This document shows, one piece after another, positions 26,659-35,476 of a stretch of 64,000 bases of DNA. Numbering within the stretch: position 1 is the stretch's first letter; the number at the start of each line of letters is the position of its first letter. The position numbers were made by a program, and so were the translations under genes. The stretch spans positions 62,001 through 126,000 of the forward strand of contig NZ_WSFT01000031.1 in the NCBI RefSeq assembly GCF_016820655.1, read 5' to 3'. The stretch comes from Anaeromonas frigoriresistens. GTDB taxonomy: Bacteria; Bacillota; Clostridia; Tissierellales; SIT17. The notes under the pieces were generated by a model. That model was not told where the DNA came from. It ran no database searches and saw only the letters and a program-made list of their open reading frames with translations.

Positions 26659-27582
26659 ATGAAAAAAATATTATCGTTATTATTATTAATAAGTATTCTA
26701 TCAAGCTTCATCATAGCATGTGAAAAGGATGAATCTTTAGATTATACACTGAAATTTGGTACTTTACCTGCTGAATCAGCTATTCCAATCATCATAGCAA
26801 AAGAGAAGGGTTTTTATGAGAAAGAAGGATTAAGTGTAGAGATAGTTCCATTCAATTCTCCAAATGATCGTAATGTGGCTGTTCAAGCTAAAAAAATTGA
26901 TGCAATAATCGGAGATGTTATGACTTCTTTGACTTTCCACAAAGCAGATTTTGATATGAAGATTACATCTGATATAAATGAAGATTTTAAATTGTTGACT
27001 TCACCAAACTCTAGTATTACTAGTATTGAAGATTTAAATAATAAGGATGTTTCATTAGTACCAAATTTTGTTCTAGAATATATCATGGATAAAATAGCAC
27101 AAGAAAACAATATTGAATATAACCTTGTTAGCATACCATCTTTTACTGCAAGATTTGAAGCCTTGTTAGCAGATGAAATCGACGGTGTAATCTTTACCGA
27201 GCCTCAAGCTACTTTATTAGACTCTAAGGGTGCTAATATAATTGCATCATCAAGAGATTATGGCATTAAAGCTGGTACATTATTATTTAATGGAGAAACT
27301 TTAGATACACACCCTGCTGAGATAAAAGCTTTCTATAGAGCTTATAATAATGCGGTAGACTATATTAATGATACTGATCCAACTGAGTACAGTAAGGTTT
27401 TAAATGAATATGGATTTCCTCCAGCGATAGAGGATTATTTAAAGAGTGAACCAACATATACCAAAGCTCAAGAAATTAGTAATGAAACTTTTAAAGATGT
27501 ATTGGATTGGACTCAGTCTAAGAATTTAATTAATAAAGAATATAAACTAGAAGATATAAGTGATTTCTCCTTTATAGAGTAA
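26659..27582 (+). CDS. ABC transporter substrate-binding lipoprotein (SsuA/NMT1-like)
   Basis: 307 aa. Signal peptide with lipobox FIIAC (Cys about 21), then a type II periplasmic-binding fold beginning LKFGTLPAESAIPIIIAKEK and GFYEKEGLSVEIVPF, as in the sulfonate/nitrate and HMP-precursor (ThiY) receptors. The stretch AKKIDAIIGDVMTSL corresponds to the ligand-contacting hinge. The ligand cannot be assigned from sequence; aromatic precursors, sulfonates and taurine are all candidates. Confidence 0.9.
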   Translation: MKKILSLLLLISILSSFIIACEKDESLDYTLKFGTLPAESAIPIIIAKEKGFYEKEGLSVEIVPFNSPNDRNVAVQAKKIDAIIGDVMTSLTFHKADFDMKITSDINEDFKLLTSPNSSITSIEDLNNKDVSLVPNFVLEYIMDKIAQENNIEYNLVSIPSFTARFEALLADEIDGVIFTEPQATLLDSKGANIIASSRDYGIKAGTLLFNGETLDTHPAEIKAFYRAYNNAVDYINDTDPTEYSKVLNEYGFPPAIEDYLKSEPTYTKAQEISNETFKDVLDWTQSKNLINKEYKLEDISDFSFIE

Positions 27583-27608
27583 TTTTAAGTGGAAGGAAGT
27601 AAAATTAT

Positions 27609-28355
27609 ATGATTCAAATAAATAACTTGAACTATAGCTATGGTCAAGAAGAAGCCCTAAAAAATATTAATTTAACTATCCCGGAAAATTCAAGCTATGC
27701 TGTTATTGGAGAATCCGGATGTGGAAAGACTACCCTGCTATATACTTTAGCAGGACTTCTCCATTATATAGAGGGTGAGATTATCATTAATGATGAAGTT
27801 ATAAATGGGGTACGAAAGGAAACTGGTATAATACTTCAAGATAGTGGCCTTTTACCCTGGAAAAGAGTATCGGAAAATATCTCTCTAGGTCTAAAAGCTA
27901 GAAACATAGATAAGTATAATATCAAAGATATAGTAAATAACACCTTAAGAGAATTAAATCTACTACAACATAAAAACAAATATCCTAATGAATTAAGTGG
28001 AGGACAAAAACAAAGGGTAGCAATTGCAAGAACACTAGTAATGGATATAGATACTTTGCTTTTAGATGAGGTTACCTCTTCTTTAGATGCTATTACTAAA
28101 GAAAAAATACAAGATTTAATTTTAAAACTATATCATGAAAATCCTATGACTATCATTTTAGTTACTCATAGTATAGAAGAAGCTGTTTTTTTAGGTCAAA
28201 AGATTATAGTTATGGAAAAAGGAAGTATTAAAAAGATTATTAATAATCCATATTTTGGGGATAAAGATATCAGAGACAAAGAAGAATATTATATTTTATG
28301 TAATGAAGTAAGAAAATGGCTTTATAAGGGTGATAATGATGAGAGTCTTAAATAA
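27609..28355 (+). CDS. ABC transporter ATP-binding protein (SsuB/TauB-like)
   Basis: 248 aa. Walker A GESGCGKTTLL, Q-loop ILQDSGLLPW, signature LSGGQKQRVAIARTL, Walker B TLLLDEVTSSLDA and switch VTHSIEEAVFLG. The LLPW segment after the Q-loop is usual for the nitrate/sulfonate/taurine group. Energises the importer with the neighbouring permease, whose start overlaps its 3' end by about 20 bp. Confidence 0.95.
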   Translation: MIQINNLNYSYGQEEALKNINLTIPENSSYAVIGESGCGKTTLLYTLAGLLHYIEGEIIINDEVINGVRKETGIILQDSGLLPWKRVSENISLGLKARNIDKYNIKDIVNNTLRELNLLQHKNKYPNELSGGQKQRVAIARTLVMDIDTLLLDEVTSSLDAITKEKIQDLILKLYHENPMTIILVTHSIEEAVFLGQKIIVMEKGSIKKIINNPYFGDKDIRDKEEYYILCNEVRKWLYKGDNDESLK

Positions 28356-29100
28356 ATTAACTAAATATAAATCGATATATGGTTTTATTATAATATTAAT
28401 TCTTTGGTATATTTTACATAAAGGAATTGATTCTAGTATTGTTCCTAGTCCCTATGAAACTATTATCGCATTTATAAATGCTTTAATTAATGGAAGTCTT
28501 CTCCTTCACCTTTTAGTAAGTCTATTAAGGATAGTATCCGCGGTGTCTATAGCTATGATTATAGGAATTCCTATGGGTTTATGGATGGGCTCTAATAGTA
28601 GAGCTGATGCTATTATATCCCCAGTTACTTATCTATTATATCCTATTCCTAAAATAGCTTTTCTTCCAGTTTTTATGCTACTATTTGGTCTTGGTAACTT
28701 GTCTAAAATCGTCCTTATTATAACAATTATTTTTTTTCAAGTACTTTTGGCCACAAGAGATGGAGTAAAGGAAATCCCAACAAACCTAATTTACTCTGTA
28801 AAATCCTTAGGGCTAAATCACTGGCAAACTTATCTACATCTTGTTATACCTTCTACTCTACCAAAAATAATTTCTGCCCTAAGAATCAGTGTTGGGATAT
28901 CAATATCTGTATTGTTTTTTGCTGAAAATTTTGCAACTACCTACGGTATAGGCTATTATATTATGAATTCCTGGGCTATAGTTCAATATAAAGAGATGTT
29001 TGCAGGTATTTTAGGTCTTAGTCTAATGAGTTATCTAATTTTCAAGATAATAGATCTAATTGAGGGTAAAGTATGTGCTTGGATGTTCGTAGGAAAATAA
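28336..29100 (+). CDS. ABC transporter permease (SsuC/TauC-like)
   Basis: About 254 aa with six hydrophobic helices. The EAA-type loop is visible as ATRDGVKEIPTNLIYSVKSLG with the following LPKIISALRISVGIS. ATG codons at 28336 and 28339 sit behind AAGGG; an earlier in-frame GTG at 28330 overlaps that site. It forms the membrane channel of the importer and is followed by a strong terminator. Confidence 0.92.
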   Translation: MMRVLNKLTKYKSIYGFIIILILWYILHKGIDSSIVPSPYETIIAFINALINGSLLLHLLVSLLRIVSAVSIAMIIGIPMGLWMGSNSRADAIISPVTYLLYPIPKIAFLPVFMLLFGLGNLSKIVLIITIIFFQVLLATRDGVKEIPTNLIYSVKSLGLNHWQTYLHLVIPSTLPKIISALRISVGISISVLFFAENFATTYGIGYYIMNSWAIVQYKEMFAGILGLSLMSYLIFKIIDLIEGKVCAWMFVGK

Positions 29101-29106
29101 ACTATA

Positions 29107-29141
29107 AAAACAGCTATCAAATAATATCTGATAGCTGTTTT
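29107..29141. terminator. Terminator of the importer operon
   Basis: Perfect 13-bp stem AAAACAGCTATCA/TGATAGCTGTTTT (29107-29119, 29129-29141) with a 9-nt loop. Lies between convergent genes and is A/T-flanked on both sides. Confidence 0.9.
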
Positions 29142-29182
29142 ATTTTAATTAAAGTCGAAATGAGTACACCAAATTATATCAA

Positions 29183-29626
29183 CTATATTTCTTTTCCCAT
29201 CATGGACATAAAATCTAGCCCACTAAAACCATTTCTTCTATAGAATTTATCTGTACAATTATCCTTTTCTGTAAACAATATAATAGTATGTACTCCTAAA
29301 TCCTTTGCTCTCACTTCTAATTCCTGTAACATCTTACTACCTATTTTTTTTCCCTGTAGTTCATTAGTTACATACATCTCTCTTAAATTAAAATGCATAC
29401 CTTCATACCATTGTTCACAGTTTCCAAATAGTGCTGCTTTTATAATATCTTCTTCAACATATTTAATACCTACAAATCCTGGTGATATATAAGTGTCTCT
29501 TAATCTATTATAGGCAGTTTTGGTAGTCCATTTATCATTCCATGGCTCTTTATTAAATACATCAACATAAAGTTCAGCACACTCCTTTATATCTTTCTCT
29601 TCTAATTTAAATACCCCTGATATCAT
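29183..29626 (-). CDS. GNAT-family N-acetyltransferase
   Basis: About 147 aa. The GNAT core is visible as MHFNLREMYVTNELQGKKIG and SKMLQELEVRAK, with acetyl-CoA loop QGKKIG, and a C-terminal FYRRNGFSGLDFMSM strand. ATG at 29626 is chosen because AAGGAG lies 8 nt upstream; an in-frame GTG at 29635 overlaps it. It lies directly downstream of the alpha/beta hydrolase, probably co-transcribed. Substrate unknown. Confidence 0.87.
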   Translation of the reverse strand: MISGVFKLEEKDIKECAELYVDVFNKEPWNDKWTTKTAYNRLRDTYISPGFVGIKYVEEDIIKAALFGNCEQWYEGMHFNLREMYVTNELQGKKIGSKMLQELEVRAKDLGVHTIILFTEKDNCTDKFYRRNGFSGLDFMSMMGKEI

Positions 29627-29638
29627 CAAATCCACTCC

Positions 29639-30514
29639 TTATAACCCTTTATAGAACTCTCGAATCACTTCACTAAATTTTCTTGGGTATTGAAATGCCA
29701 CATAGGCATGAAAGCCACCTGGAATAATATCAACTTTACTTTTCTTCAATAATTTCTGATAATTTTCTATGCTTTCCTTTACTTCTGGTGTAGACCATTC
29801 ATCTTCACTAGGTATCATTAAAACTGGGCATTTTGTTTTTTTAAAGTATTTTTCAAATTTTATATCCCAATAATTCTCTACATAATTATCAACCACCCAT
29901 TTTGGACAGCTTGTAGTAAATTTTCCATCCTCAGTTTCTACGGTATCATATTTTTCAAATTTTTCTATATGACTATCCCACTCAATACCGCCTTCTTCAA
30001 AATCTTTTCTTTTAGTTTCAACCTTTTCTTCTATAGAGTTATAAACAGGAGTGATCCTTTCTTTCCGCTCTTTTCTGATCTCCTCTTTTTTATTAGGAAT
30101 CTCTTCTTCTGGTATATCATAGGATCCATTTTTACCAAAAAAATTCTGAATTGCCCCTTCTGCAACAACTGAAACTATTCTATCAGGATAATTTGCTGAA
30201 AGGTTTACTCCGATCTCTCCCCCTAGTGAACTTCCTACTATATGAGCTTTGCTTAAATCTAGCTCATCCATTACCCCTATAACATCTTTAGCCATATTAT
30301 CTAATGTATAGCCTTCTTTTAATTTTTCTGATTTTCCATGCCCTCTAATATCCATAGTGACAATATTATAATCATCCTTAAAATAAGGTATAATTCCACT
30401 CCATTGAGCTAAGTTACCTCCTGAGAAATGTAAAAATATAATTGTATCTCCCTCTTTAGGATAGTGATTTACCTCTAGTTCTACTCCATTTGCATTAATC
30501 TTTCTATTATCCAT
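29639..30514 (-). CDS. Alpha/beta hydrolase
   Basis: 291 aa, cytosolic. Oxyanion region FLHFSGGNLAQWSG, nucleophile elbow HIVGSSLGGEIG (GxSxG), acid region LMIPSEDEWSTPEV and catalytic His in IPGGFHAYVAF. A charged insertion (about 130-165, rich in Glu and Lys) forms the cap. Substrate unknown; probable small-molecule esterase. Forms a two-gene unit with the GNAT downstream (12-nt gap). Confidence 0.9.
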   Translation of the reverse strand: MDNRKINANGVELEVNHYPKEGDTIIFLHFSGGNLAQWSGIIPYFKDDYNIVTMDIRGHGKSEKLKEGYTLDNMAKDVIGVMDELDLSKAHIVGSSLGGEIGVNLSANYPDRIVSVVAEGAIQNFFGKNGSYDIPEEEIPNKKEEIRKERKERITPVYNSIEEKVETKRKDFEEGGIEWDSHIEKFEKYDTVETEDGKFTTSCPKWVVDNYVENYWDIKFEKYFKKTKCPVLMIPSEDEWSTPEVKESIENYQKLLKKSKVDIIPGGFHAYVAFQYPRKFSEVIREFYKGL

Positions 30515-30606
30515 TTCAAACTCCCCCTAAATATAAAACATTTTTATTTTCTATGTATATATATGCTTGGCTTCTATTTAATTCCCCCAAGATTAAACGC
30601 CATATA

Positions 30607-31152
30607 TTATCTTTCTATAACTTCTTCTAAACTAGGACATTCTTCACGTAAAAGTCCGAGTAATTCACAGTTTTCATATTTACCGTTCTTATAATTAGCA
30701 CCTCTTTTTAGACCCTCATATTTGAAACCACATTTCTCGGCAACTCTTCTACTTCCAATATTTCCTTGTGCTAATTCAATCTCTAGACGATTTATATCTT
30801 TTGATGCAAAGAGATAAGCAGTGAATATTTTTAGCGCCTCTGATACATATCCTTTACCTCTGTCCTCTTTTCGGAATATTTGATATCCTACTTCATATCC
30901 TGGCATGTACCATAACCCTTTAAAATAAGTGATATCTCCAACAATCCTATCATCTTTATCAGTGATTAACATAGTTCCATAATCATTATTCCAAAGACCT
31001 GTATCTGCATACCTTTTTTTCAAAGATCCTCTAGTTTGTAAACTATAGTGCCAATACTCTCCCCGTTGAGATATATCACTGTTTAATCTATATATCTCAT
31101 CTAAATCTCCCTCTTCTACTAACCTCAAATTTATCAATTTCCCCTTTAACAT
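30607..31152 (-). CDS. GNAT-family N-acetyltransferase (RimJ/RimL type)
   Basis: About 181 aa. MLKGKLINLRLVEEGDLDEI is the usual RimJ/RimL opening; the acetyl-CoA site is in QIFRKEDRGKGYVSEALKIF, and RLEIELAQGNIGSRRVAEKC then GFKYEGLKRGA follows. ATG at 31152 fits AAGGAG at 9 nt; upstream in-frame ATGs at 31158 and 31176 are less well placed. Could acetylate a ribosomal protein N-terminus or an antibiotic; not resolvable. Confidence 0.9.
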   Translation of the reverse strand: MLKGKLINLRLVEEGDLDEIYRLNSDISQRGEYWHYSLQTRGSLKKRYADTGLWNNDYGTMLITDKDDRIVGDITYFKGLWYMPGYEVGYQIFRKEDRGKGYVSEALKIFTAYLFASKDINRLEIELAQGNIGSRRVAEKCGFKYEGLKRGANYKNGKYENCELLGLLREECPSLEEVIER

Positions 31153-31262
31153 TAAATTCATCTCCTTGACTTTCAATTTCTGAATATTTAATATTTTCAG
31201 CTAATTATACCACTGAGAAGAAATACTAGGCAATATAAAAATCTATTTAGAAACTTAAGCTC

Positions 31263-31286
31263 AAAAAAAGAGCCTCTTAAGGCTCT
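31263..31286 (-). terminator. Terminator of the YetF-like gene
   Basis: Minus strand AGAGCC-TTAAGA-GGCTCT (31286-31269) followed by a T-run (31263-31268). It overlaps the last codons of the gene. Confidence 0.85.
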
Positions 31287-31984
31287 AATACATCCGACTC
31301 CATTTGATAAGGCGAAATACTGATATTTCCTTCACTATCCATAGCTGCAAAGAAAACATCTTCAACTCTTGAATACCCTTGTTTATTAAGAATTTTTAAT
31401 ATATCCTCAGGATTTAAATTTAGTCTTTTAATATTTTCTGTTTGTAATTCTTTTTCTACCACTACCGCTACTGGTAATGATGCTTTCTTAGTTACGATAT
31501 TCATATCCCTTTTTATCACTTCATCATACTCAGTTCTTTTAAGTATCGATAACTTACCGCTAGATTCTATTACCCCATATTCTATTGTGTTAATATCAAA
31601 TATGTCTTTTTCTCTCAAAAGCATCAATACTTCATCAATTGAGTATTTTATCTTTTTAATATTTTTATGTATTAACTGTCCATCCTGAATTATTATAGTC
31701 GGTTCAAAAGTAACCCATTTTTTAAACTTTTTATTCTTAATTATCATTTCACTAACGAACCTTTGAAGAGCGGCAAGGATTATGACAGCAAAGGCAGTTG
31801 GAAGATGCTCAATATTTGGATCTGCTATATCCGCACCAACTATAGCCCCAATTACAATAAGTGAAAGAAAGTCAAACACTGGTAATTCACCTATAGGTCT
31901 TTTCCCCATAATAAATAAGGTTGAAAACAAAAGTAAAGTCATAATAGTAATTACACGAAGTAGGACAAGTAAATAGGGGTTCAT
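31277..31984 (-). CDS. YetF/DUF421 family membrane protein
   Basis: 235 aa. Three N-terminal helices (about 5-25, 35-55, 58-78), then a cytosolic alpha/beta region with the DUF421 features FEPTIIIQDGQLIHKNIKK and VLMLLREKDIFDINTIEYG, and a C-terminal tail. In spore formers, members (SpoVA-linked YetF, YdfR) occur in the membrane with roles in spore germination or stress; the role here is unknown. Single gene with its own terminator. Confidence 0.9.
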   Translation of the reverse strand: MNPYLLVLLRVITIMTLLLFSTLFIMGKRPIGELPVFDFLSLIVIGAIVGADIADPNIEHLPTAFAVIILAALQRFVSEMIIKNKKFKKWVTFEPTIIIQDGQLIHKNIKKIKYSIDEVLMLLREKDIFDINTIEYGVIESSGKLSILKRTEYDEVIKRDMNIVTKKASLPVAVVVEKELQTENIKRLNLNPEDILKILNKQGYSRVEDVFFAAMDSEGNISISPYQMESDVLEP

Positions 31985-32042
31985 AAAATCATTCCCTTCA
32001 TTTTTTATATATAATCCCCCAATTTAGTAATGATATATTCAA

Positions 32043-32069
32043 AAAAATAGAACCTATTTCTAGGTTCCA
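32043..32069 (-). terminator. Terminator after the 90-aa membrane gene
   Basis: Minus-strand GGAACCTA (32069-32062) pairs with TAGGTTCT (32057-32050) over a 4-nt loop, followed by A and a T-run. It closes the long minus-strand ABC/two-component operon. Confidence 0.8.
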
Positions 32070-32085
32070 CATCTTTTTTATCTAG

Positions 32086-32358
32086 TTAATTAAATGCTAC
32101 TATTAACTGAGAAGTACCGGCAGCAATATTTAACGTTACTGCTATTAGTCCAACAATAAGGGTAAACCTCCACTGACCTTTCTTTATACTGCCCTGATTA
32201 TATCTCTGTTTATTTGAATAAATGATACTTAACATAACAATTCCTAAAGAAAAAGGACCTAAAGCTGGTATATAAATGTCCTTAATCAGAAATATCAACG
32301 AGTTAGATATAGTTATTACTGCTGCTATAATACCTATTATTCTAATTATTTTCTTCAC
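32086..32358 (-). CDS. Small membrane protein, unknown
   Basis: 90 aa with three hydrophobic helices (about 5-26, 29-48, 67-88) and a basic loop SNKQRYNQGSIKKGQWR. GTG start behind GGAGGAG. It follows the histidine kinase gene by 21 nt and precedes a terminator, so it is probably the last gene of that operon. The family is not recognised with confidence (it resembles small DUF-type four-helix proteins of clostridia). Confidence 0.65.
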   Translation of the reverse strand: MKKIIRIIGIIAAVITISNSLIFLIKDIYIPALGPFSLGIVMLSIIYSNKQRYNQGSIKKGQWRFTLIVGLIAVTLNIAAGTSQLIVAFN

Positions 32359-32379
32359 TCCACACTCCTCCTATAGCCC

Positions 32380-33804
32380 TTAATATTTTGGTAATCTGAT
32401 GATGAACTTGGTTAGGCTGGTATCATCATCAAGGATTAGCTGCCCATTATGTTTCTCAATAATTCTCTTTGAAATAGCAAGTCCTAGCCCACTTCCTCCA
32501 CTACTACTTCGAGCTTGATCTCCCCTTACAAAAGGGTCAAAGATATTATTTCTTAAAGTTTCTGGTATTCCCACACCATTATCAGCTACCTGTATCTCTA
32601 TGTTATCTTCATTATATATTAGTTTAATAAAAAGAGTAGTTCCTTTAGGGTTATATTTAATCGAATTGGAAATTAAATTAGATAGTACCCGTTCTATTTG
32701 TCTAGAATCAAAGGAATAAAAGAGTCTTTCTTCTGGCATATCAATGTTTAGTTCAAATCCTTTTTCTTCTATCTCTTCATAATATCCAGCAATAGTTTCT
32801 CGAATAAATTCTGTTAAATCCTGATTTGTAATATTAAGCTTATATTCCATGGTATCTAGCTTCACATATTCAAATAGCATATCAATTAAGTTAGTTACTT
32901 TAATAGATTTATTATAGATAGTATTCAAATATAACTGCTTTTTCTCATCATCCTCTACCATTCCTTCAGATATTGCCTTTGAATATCCTTGAATAGTAGT
33001 AATAGGAGTCTTTAGGTCATGGGAAATATCAACTAACATGTTTTTCTTTTTTTCTTCTATCTGATTTTTTTCCACTTCAATTCTTTCCAGCTCAGAAACC
33101 ATATAATTAAAGGCATCTCGAATATTAGCAAATTCACTTTCTGCTTCAAAGTTTAATCTTGTATTATATTTCTTCTGAGACATCTTTTTTAACCCCTCTA
33201 TTATATAAGATAGAGGTTTTGTAATTTTCTTTGTCATCCACCTACTATATAAGGCTACATTCAAGATAAATAATATTAAAAATATACCTAAAGTGTATAA
33301 TGCAGACTTAATAAATATTTTATTTACAGCATAGGGAACATTTTTAAAATTCATTTGGATACCAATCTTGTCTCCAGGAATCTTTATCAGAGCAATATAT
33401 TCTTTTCCATCCTCACCTATAAAATATGTGGAAGATGTAAAGTACTCATAATCTTGGTCAATTGTACTTAAAAGCTGAAAAAATTCCTTTTCACTGTAGG
33501 ATGAATTATATTCTCTAGGAGTTCCTTTGATATATACTACATTTCTATCGGTATCTAAAATCTCTAACCATCCACCCAAAAGTATGATATCACTTATATC
33601 TATTTTTTTATAATCAGCTTGAACAATGTCAGTAGCTCTAATATTTGGTAACTCTCCATCTTGAACACTTCTTTCCATAAACACTCCTAGAAAGATAAAA
33701 GCGATAATCACTATTAATACTATAGTTAAACTAAAAAATACATAATTTTTTATAAGGGTAGAATATAGCTTTTTCCCGGTTTTTTTATTAAATATTTTTC
33801 TCAA
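32380..33804 (-). CDS. Sensor histidine kinase with HAMP domain
   Basis: 474 aa: TM1 about 20-43, extracellular domain about 44-163, TM2 about 166-186, HAMP about 188-240, HisKA with His262 in DISHDLKTPITTIQGY, HATPase_c with VADNGVGIPETLRNNIFDPF and SGGSGLGLAISKRIIEKH. TTG start; overlaps the regulator gene by 17 bp. Part of an operon with an ABC exporter and an HExxH protein, which it probably regulates. Confidence 0.94.
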   Translation of the reverse strand: MRKIFNKKTGKKLYSTLIKNYVFFSLTIVLIVIIAFIFLGVFMERSVQDGELPNIRATDIVQADYKKIDISDIILLGGWLEILDTDRNVVYIKGTPREYNSSYSEKEFFQLLSTIDQDYEYFTSSTYFIGEDGKEYIALIKIPGDKIGIQMNFKNVPYAVNKIFIKSALYTLGIFLILFILNVALYSRWMTKKITKPLSYIIEGLKKMSQKKYNTRLNFEAESEFANIRDAFNYMVSELERIEVEKNQIEEKKKNMLVDISHDLKTPITTIQGYSKAISEGMVEDDEKKQLYLNTIYNKSIKVTNLIDMLFEYVKLDTMEYKLNITNQDLTEFIRETIAGYYEEIEEKGFELNIDMPEERLFYSFDSRQIERVLSNLISNSIKYNPKGTTLFIKLIYNEDNIEIQVADNGVGIPETLRNNIFDPFVRGDQARSSSGGSGLGLAISKRIIEKHNGQLILDDDTSLTKFIIRLPKY

Positions 33805-34492
33805 ATTTATACCCCAATCCTCTTATGGTCTTTAGATAAATTGGATGCTTAGGATCATCCTCTATCTTTTCTCTAATTTTACTTATATGAACCATTATTG
33901 TATTATCATCTCCATCGAAGTACTCTCCCCATATCTGTTCAAATATTTGCTTCTTTGTATATACTCTACCGGGAGTTTTTAAGAGATAATTAATGATTTT
34001 ATACTCAGTGGATGTTAAATCTATTACTCTTTTGTTTTTATATAAAGTACAACTAGACTGATCTAGTTTTAATTCTCCTAGACAAATATTACTTGGATAT
34101 TCTATTTCTTTCAAAGTTTCATTAAATTGATAAGAACGTCTAAGCTGAGCTTGAACTCTTGCTATAATTTCTAAGGGATTAAAGGGCTTTGTAATGTAAT
34201 CATCCGCCCCTAATCCAAGACCTAGTATTTTATCACTATCCATATTCTTTGCTGATAAAATAATTATTGGAATCTGATATTGAGCTCTAATTCTTTTCAC
34301 TAATTCAAATCCATTTATCTCTGGCATCATTATATCTATTACTGCTAGGGAAATATCCTCATACTTTACCTTATCCCATGCCTCTTTACCATCATTAGCT
34401 TCAATTACAGTGAAACCATCCTTTTCTAGATAAAGTCTTAAAAGCTCTACTATTTCTTTCTCATCATCGGCCACTAATATCTTTTCATTCAT
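33788..34492 (-). CDS. OmpR-family response regulator
   Basis: 234 aa: receiver with Asp53 in VIDIMMPEINGFEL and Lys in ITKPFNPLEII, then a winged helix (about 135-232) with STEYKIINYLLKTPGRVYTK and MVHISKIREKIEDDPKHP. Directly abuts the HExxH gene. A likely binding site is the 11-bp-spaced direct repeat at 36981-37000 upstream of the operon. Confidence 0.94.
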   Translation of the reverse strand: MNEKILVADDEKEIVELLRLYLEKDGFTVIEANDGKEAWDKVKYEDISLAVIDIMMPEINGFELVKRIRAQYQIPIIILSAKNMDSDKILGLGLGADDYITKPFNPLEIIARVQAQLRRSYQFNETLKEIEYPSNICLGELKLDQSSCTLYKNKRVIDLTSTEYKIINYLLKTPGRVYTKKQIFEQIWGEYFDGDDNTIMVHISKIREKIEDDPKHPIYLKTIRGLGYKFEKNI

Positions 34493-35475
34493 TATAGTCC
34501 CTCCAATGCATCTTCTAATCTTTCATTTAAAGGAATGGGGTTTCTAAAAGCATCTTTCTTCCAAGATATATTAAAGCGATCTAATAGTAGACAGATACCC
34601 ATTCCAGTATTATAATATTTCTGCTTTCCTTCTTGTAATTCCTTTATAGTTTTTAAATATTTTTCTACTATTTCTTCCCTTTCTAAATACTTAAGGATCT
34701 GTTCCTCCATATATTTAGCTGTTCCTTCAACCAGTTCATAATAATGTTCTTGCTCCTTTAATACTTCTAGTTCTTCTCTTTTCCAGTGTTTTTCTAAAAA
34801 CTGTATGCGTTTTTTCCTAGCACTTACATATTCTTTTGCTAAAGATATAGATTCTTTATCATCTTGTGTAGTAATAGCTTGATAAAGTAACTCTCCTTCC
34901 TTTTCATAATAGGAAACAATAGCTTCTTCATCTACTCTCCTTAAAACTTCTTTTTCATCTATTTCTTTATATTCATCTTTAGCTATGTTCATCAAATTTT
35001 TCTCATAATATTTTAATTGATAAGCATGAAGTCCTTCATGATACATTATGCTTAAATATTGTTCATCAATCATTTTTTTCTTATCTAATCCAAATTGATT
35101 GATTAAAAATTCTTCTTCATTTCCAATTCCTTCAGCAAAATCTCCTAAGGTATCTAATTCTTCCTTTGATAACATAAACACATTTACTTCTCCATCTACA
35201 GGATAGGCAGTGCACGCAATTACAGGAAGTACAGGGGTTCTCTTTCTCATCTCTTCTTTTCTAAATACATATTCTGTATTCCTTTGTCTGATAGCTACCG
35301 GATAATCCCCAAAATTAAAGTCCTTCCACAGATTTTCTTCCACTTCCTTACTTAAATCTAAGGCCTTTCCATATAGTTCTTCTGTTTTATCTGATAATCC
35401 TTGGAATCCTAAATATATTAATGAACTAATAAGCACTACACCTATCAATCCATAGATAACAAAAATTTTTTTCAT
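34492..35475 (-). CDS. Membrane-anchored putative zinc metallopeptidase (HExxH protein)
   Basis: 327 aa. An N-terminal signal anchor (about 4-24) is followed by an extracytoplasmic, Glu/Lys-rich helical domain. HEGLH at 146-150, in SIMYHEGLHAYQLKYYE, matches the HExxH zinc motif, and E250 in YYELVEGTAKYMEE is a candidate third ligand about 100 residues later (gluzincin-like). I do not recognise the family. It lies between the permease and the regulator, overlapping or abutting both, so it is part of the same module. Confidence 0.6.
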   Translation of the reverse strand: MKKIFVIYGLIGVVLISSLIYLGFQGLSDKTEELYGKALDLSKEVEENLWKDFNFGDYPVAIRQRNTEYVFRKEEMRKRTPVLPVIACTAYPVDGEVNVFMLSKEELDTLGDFAEGIGNEEEFLINQFGLDKKKMIDEQYLSIMYHEGLHAYQLKYYEKNLMNIAKDEYKEIDEKEVLRRVDEEAIVSYYEKEGELLYQAITTQDDKESISLAKEYVSARKKRIQFLEKHWKREELEVLKEQEHYYELVEGTAKYMEEQILKYLEREEIVEKYLKTIKELQEGKQKYYNTGMGICLLLDRFNISWKKDAFRNPIPLNERLEDALEGL

Positions 35476-35476
35476 A

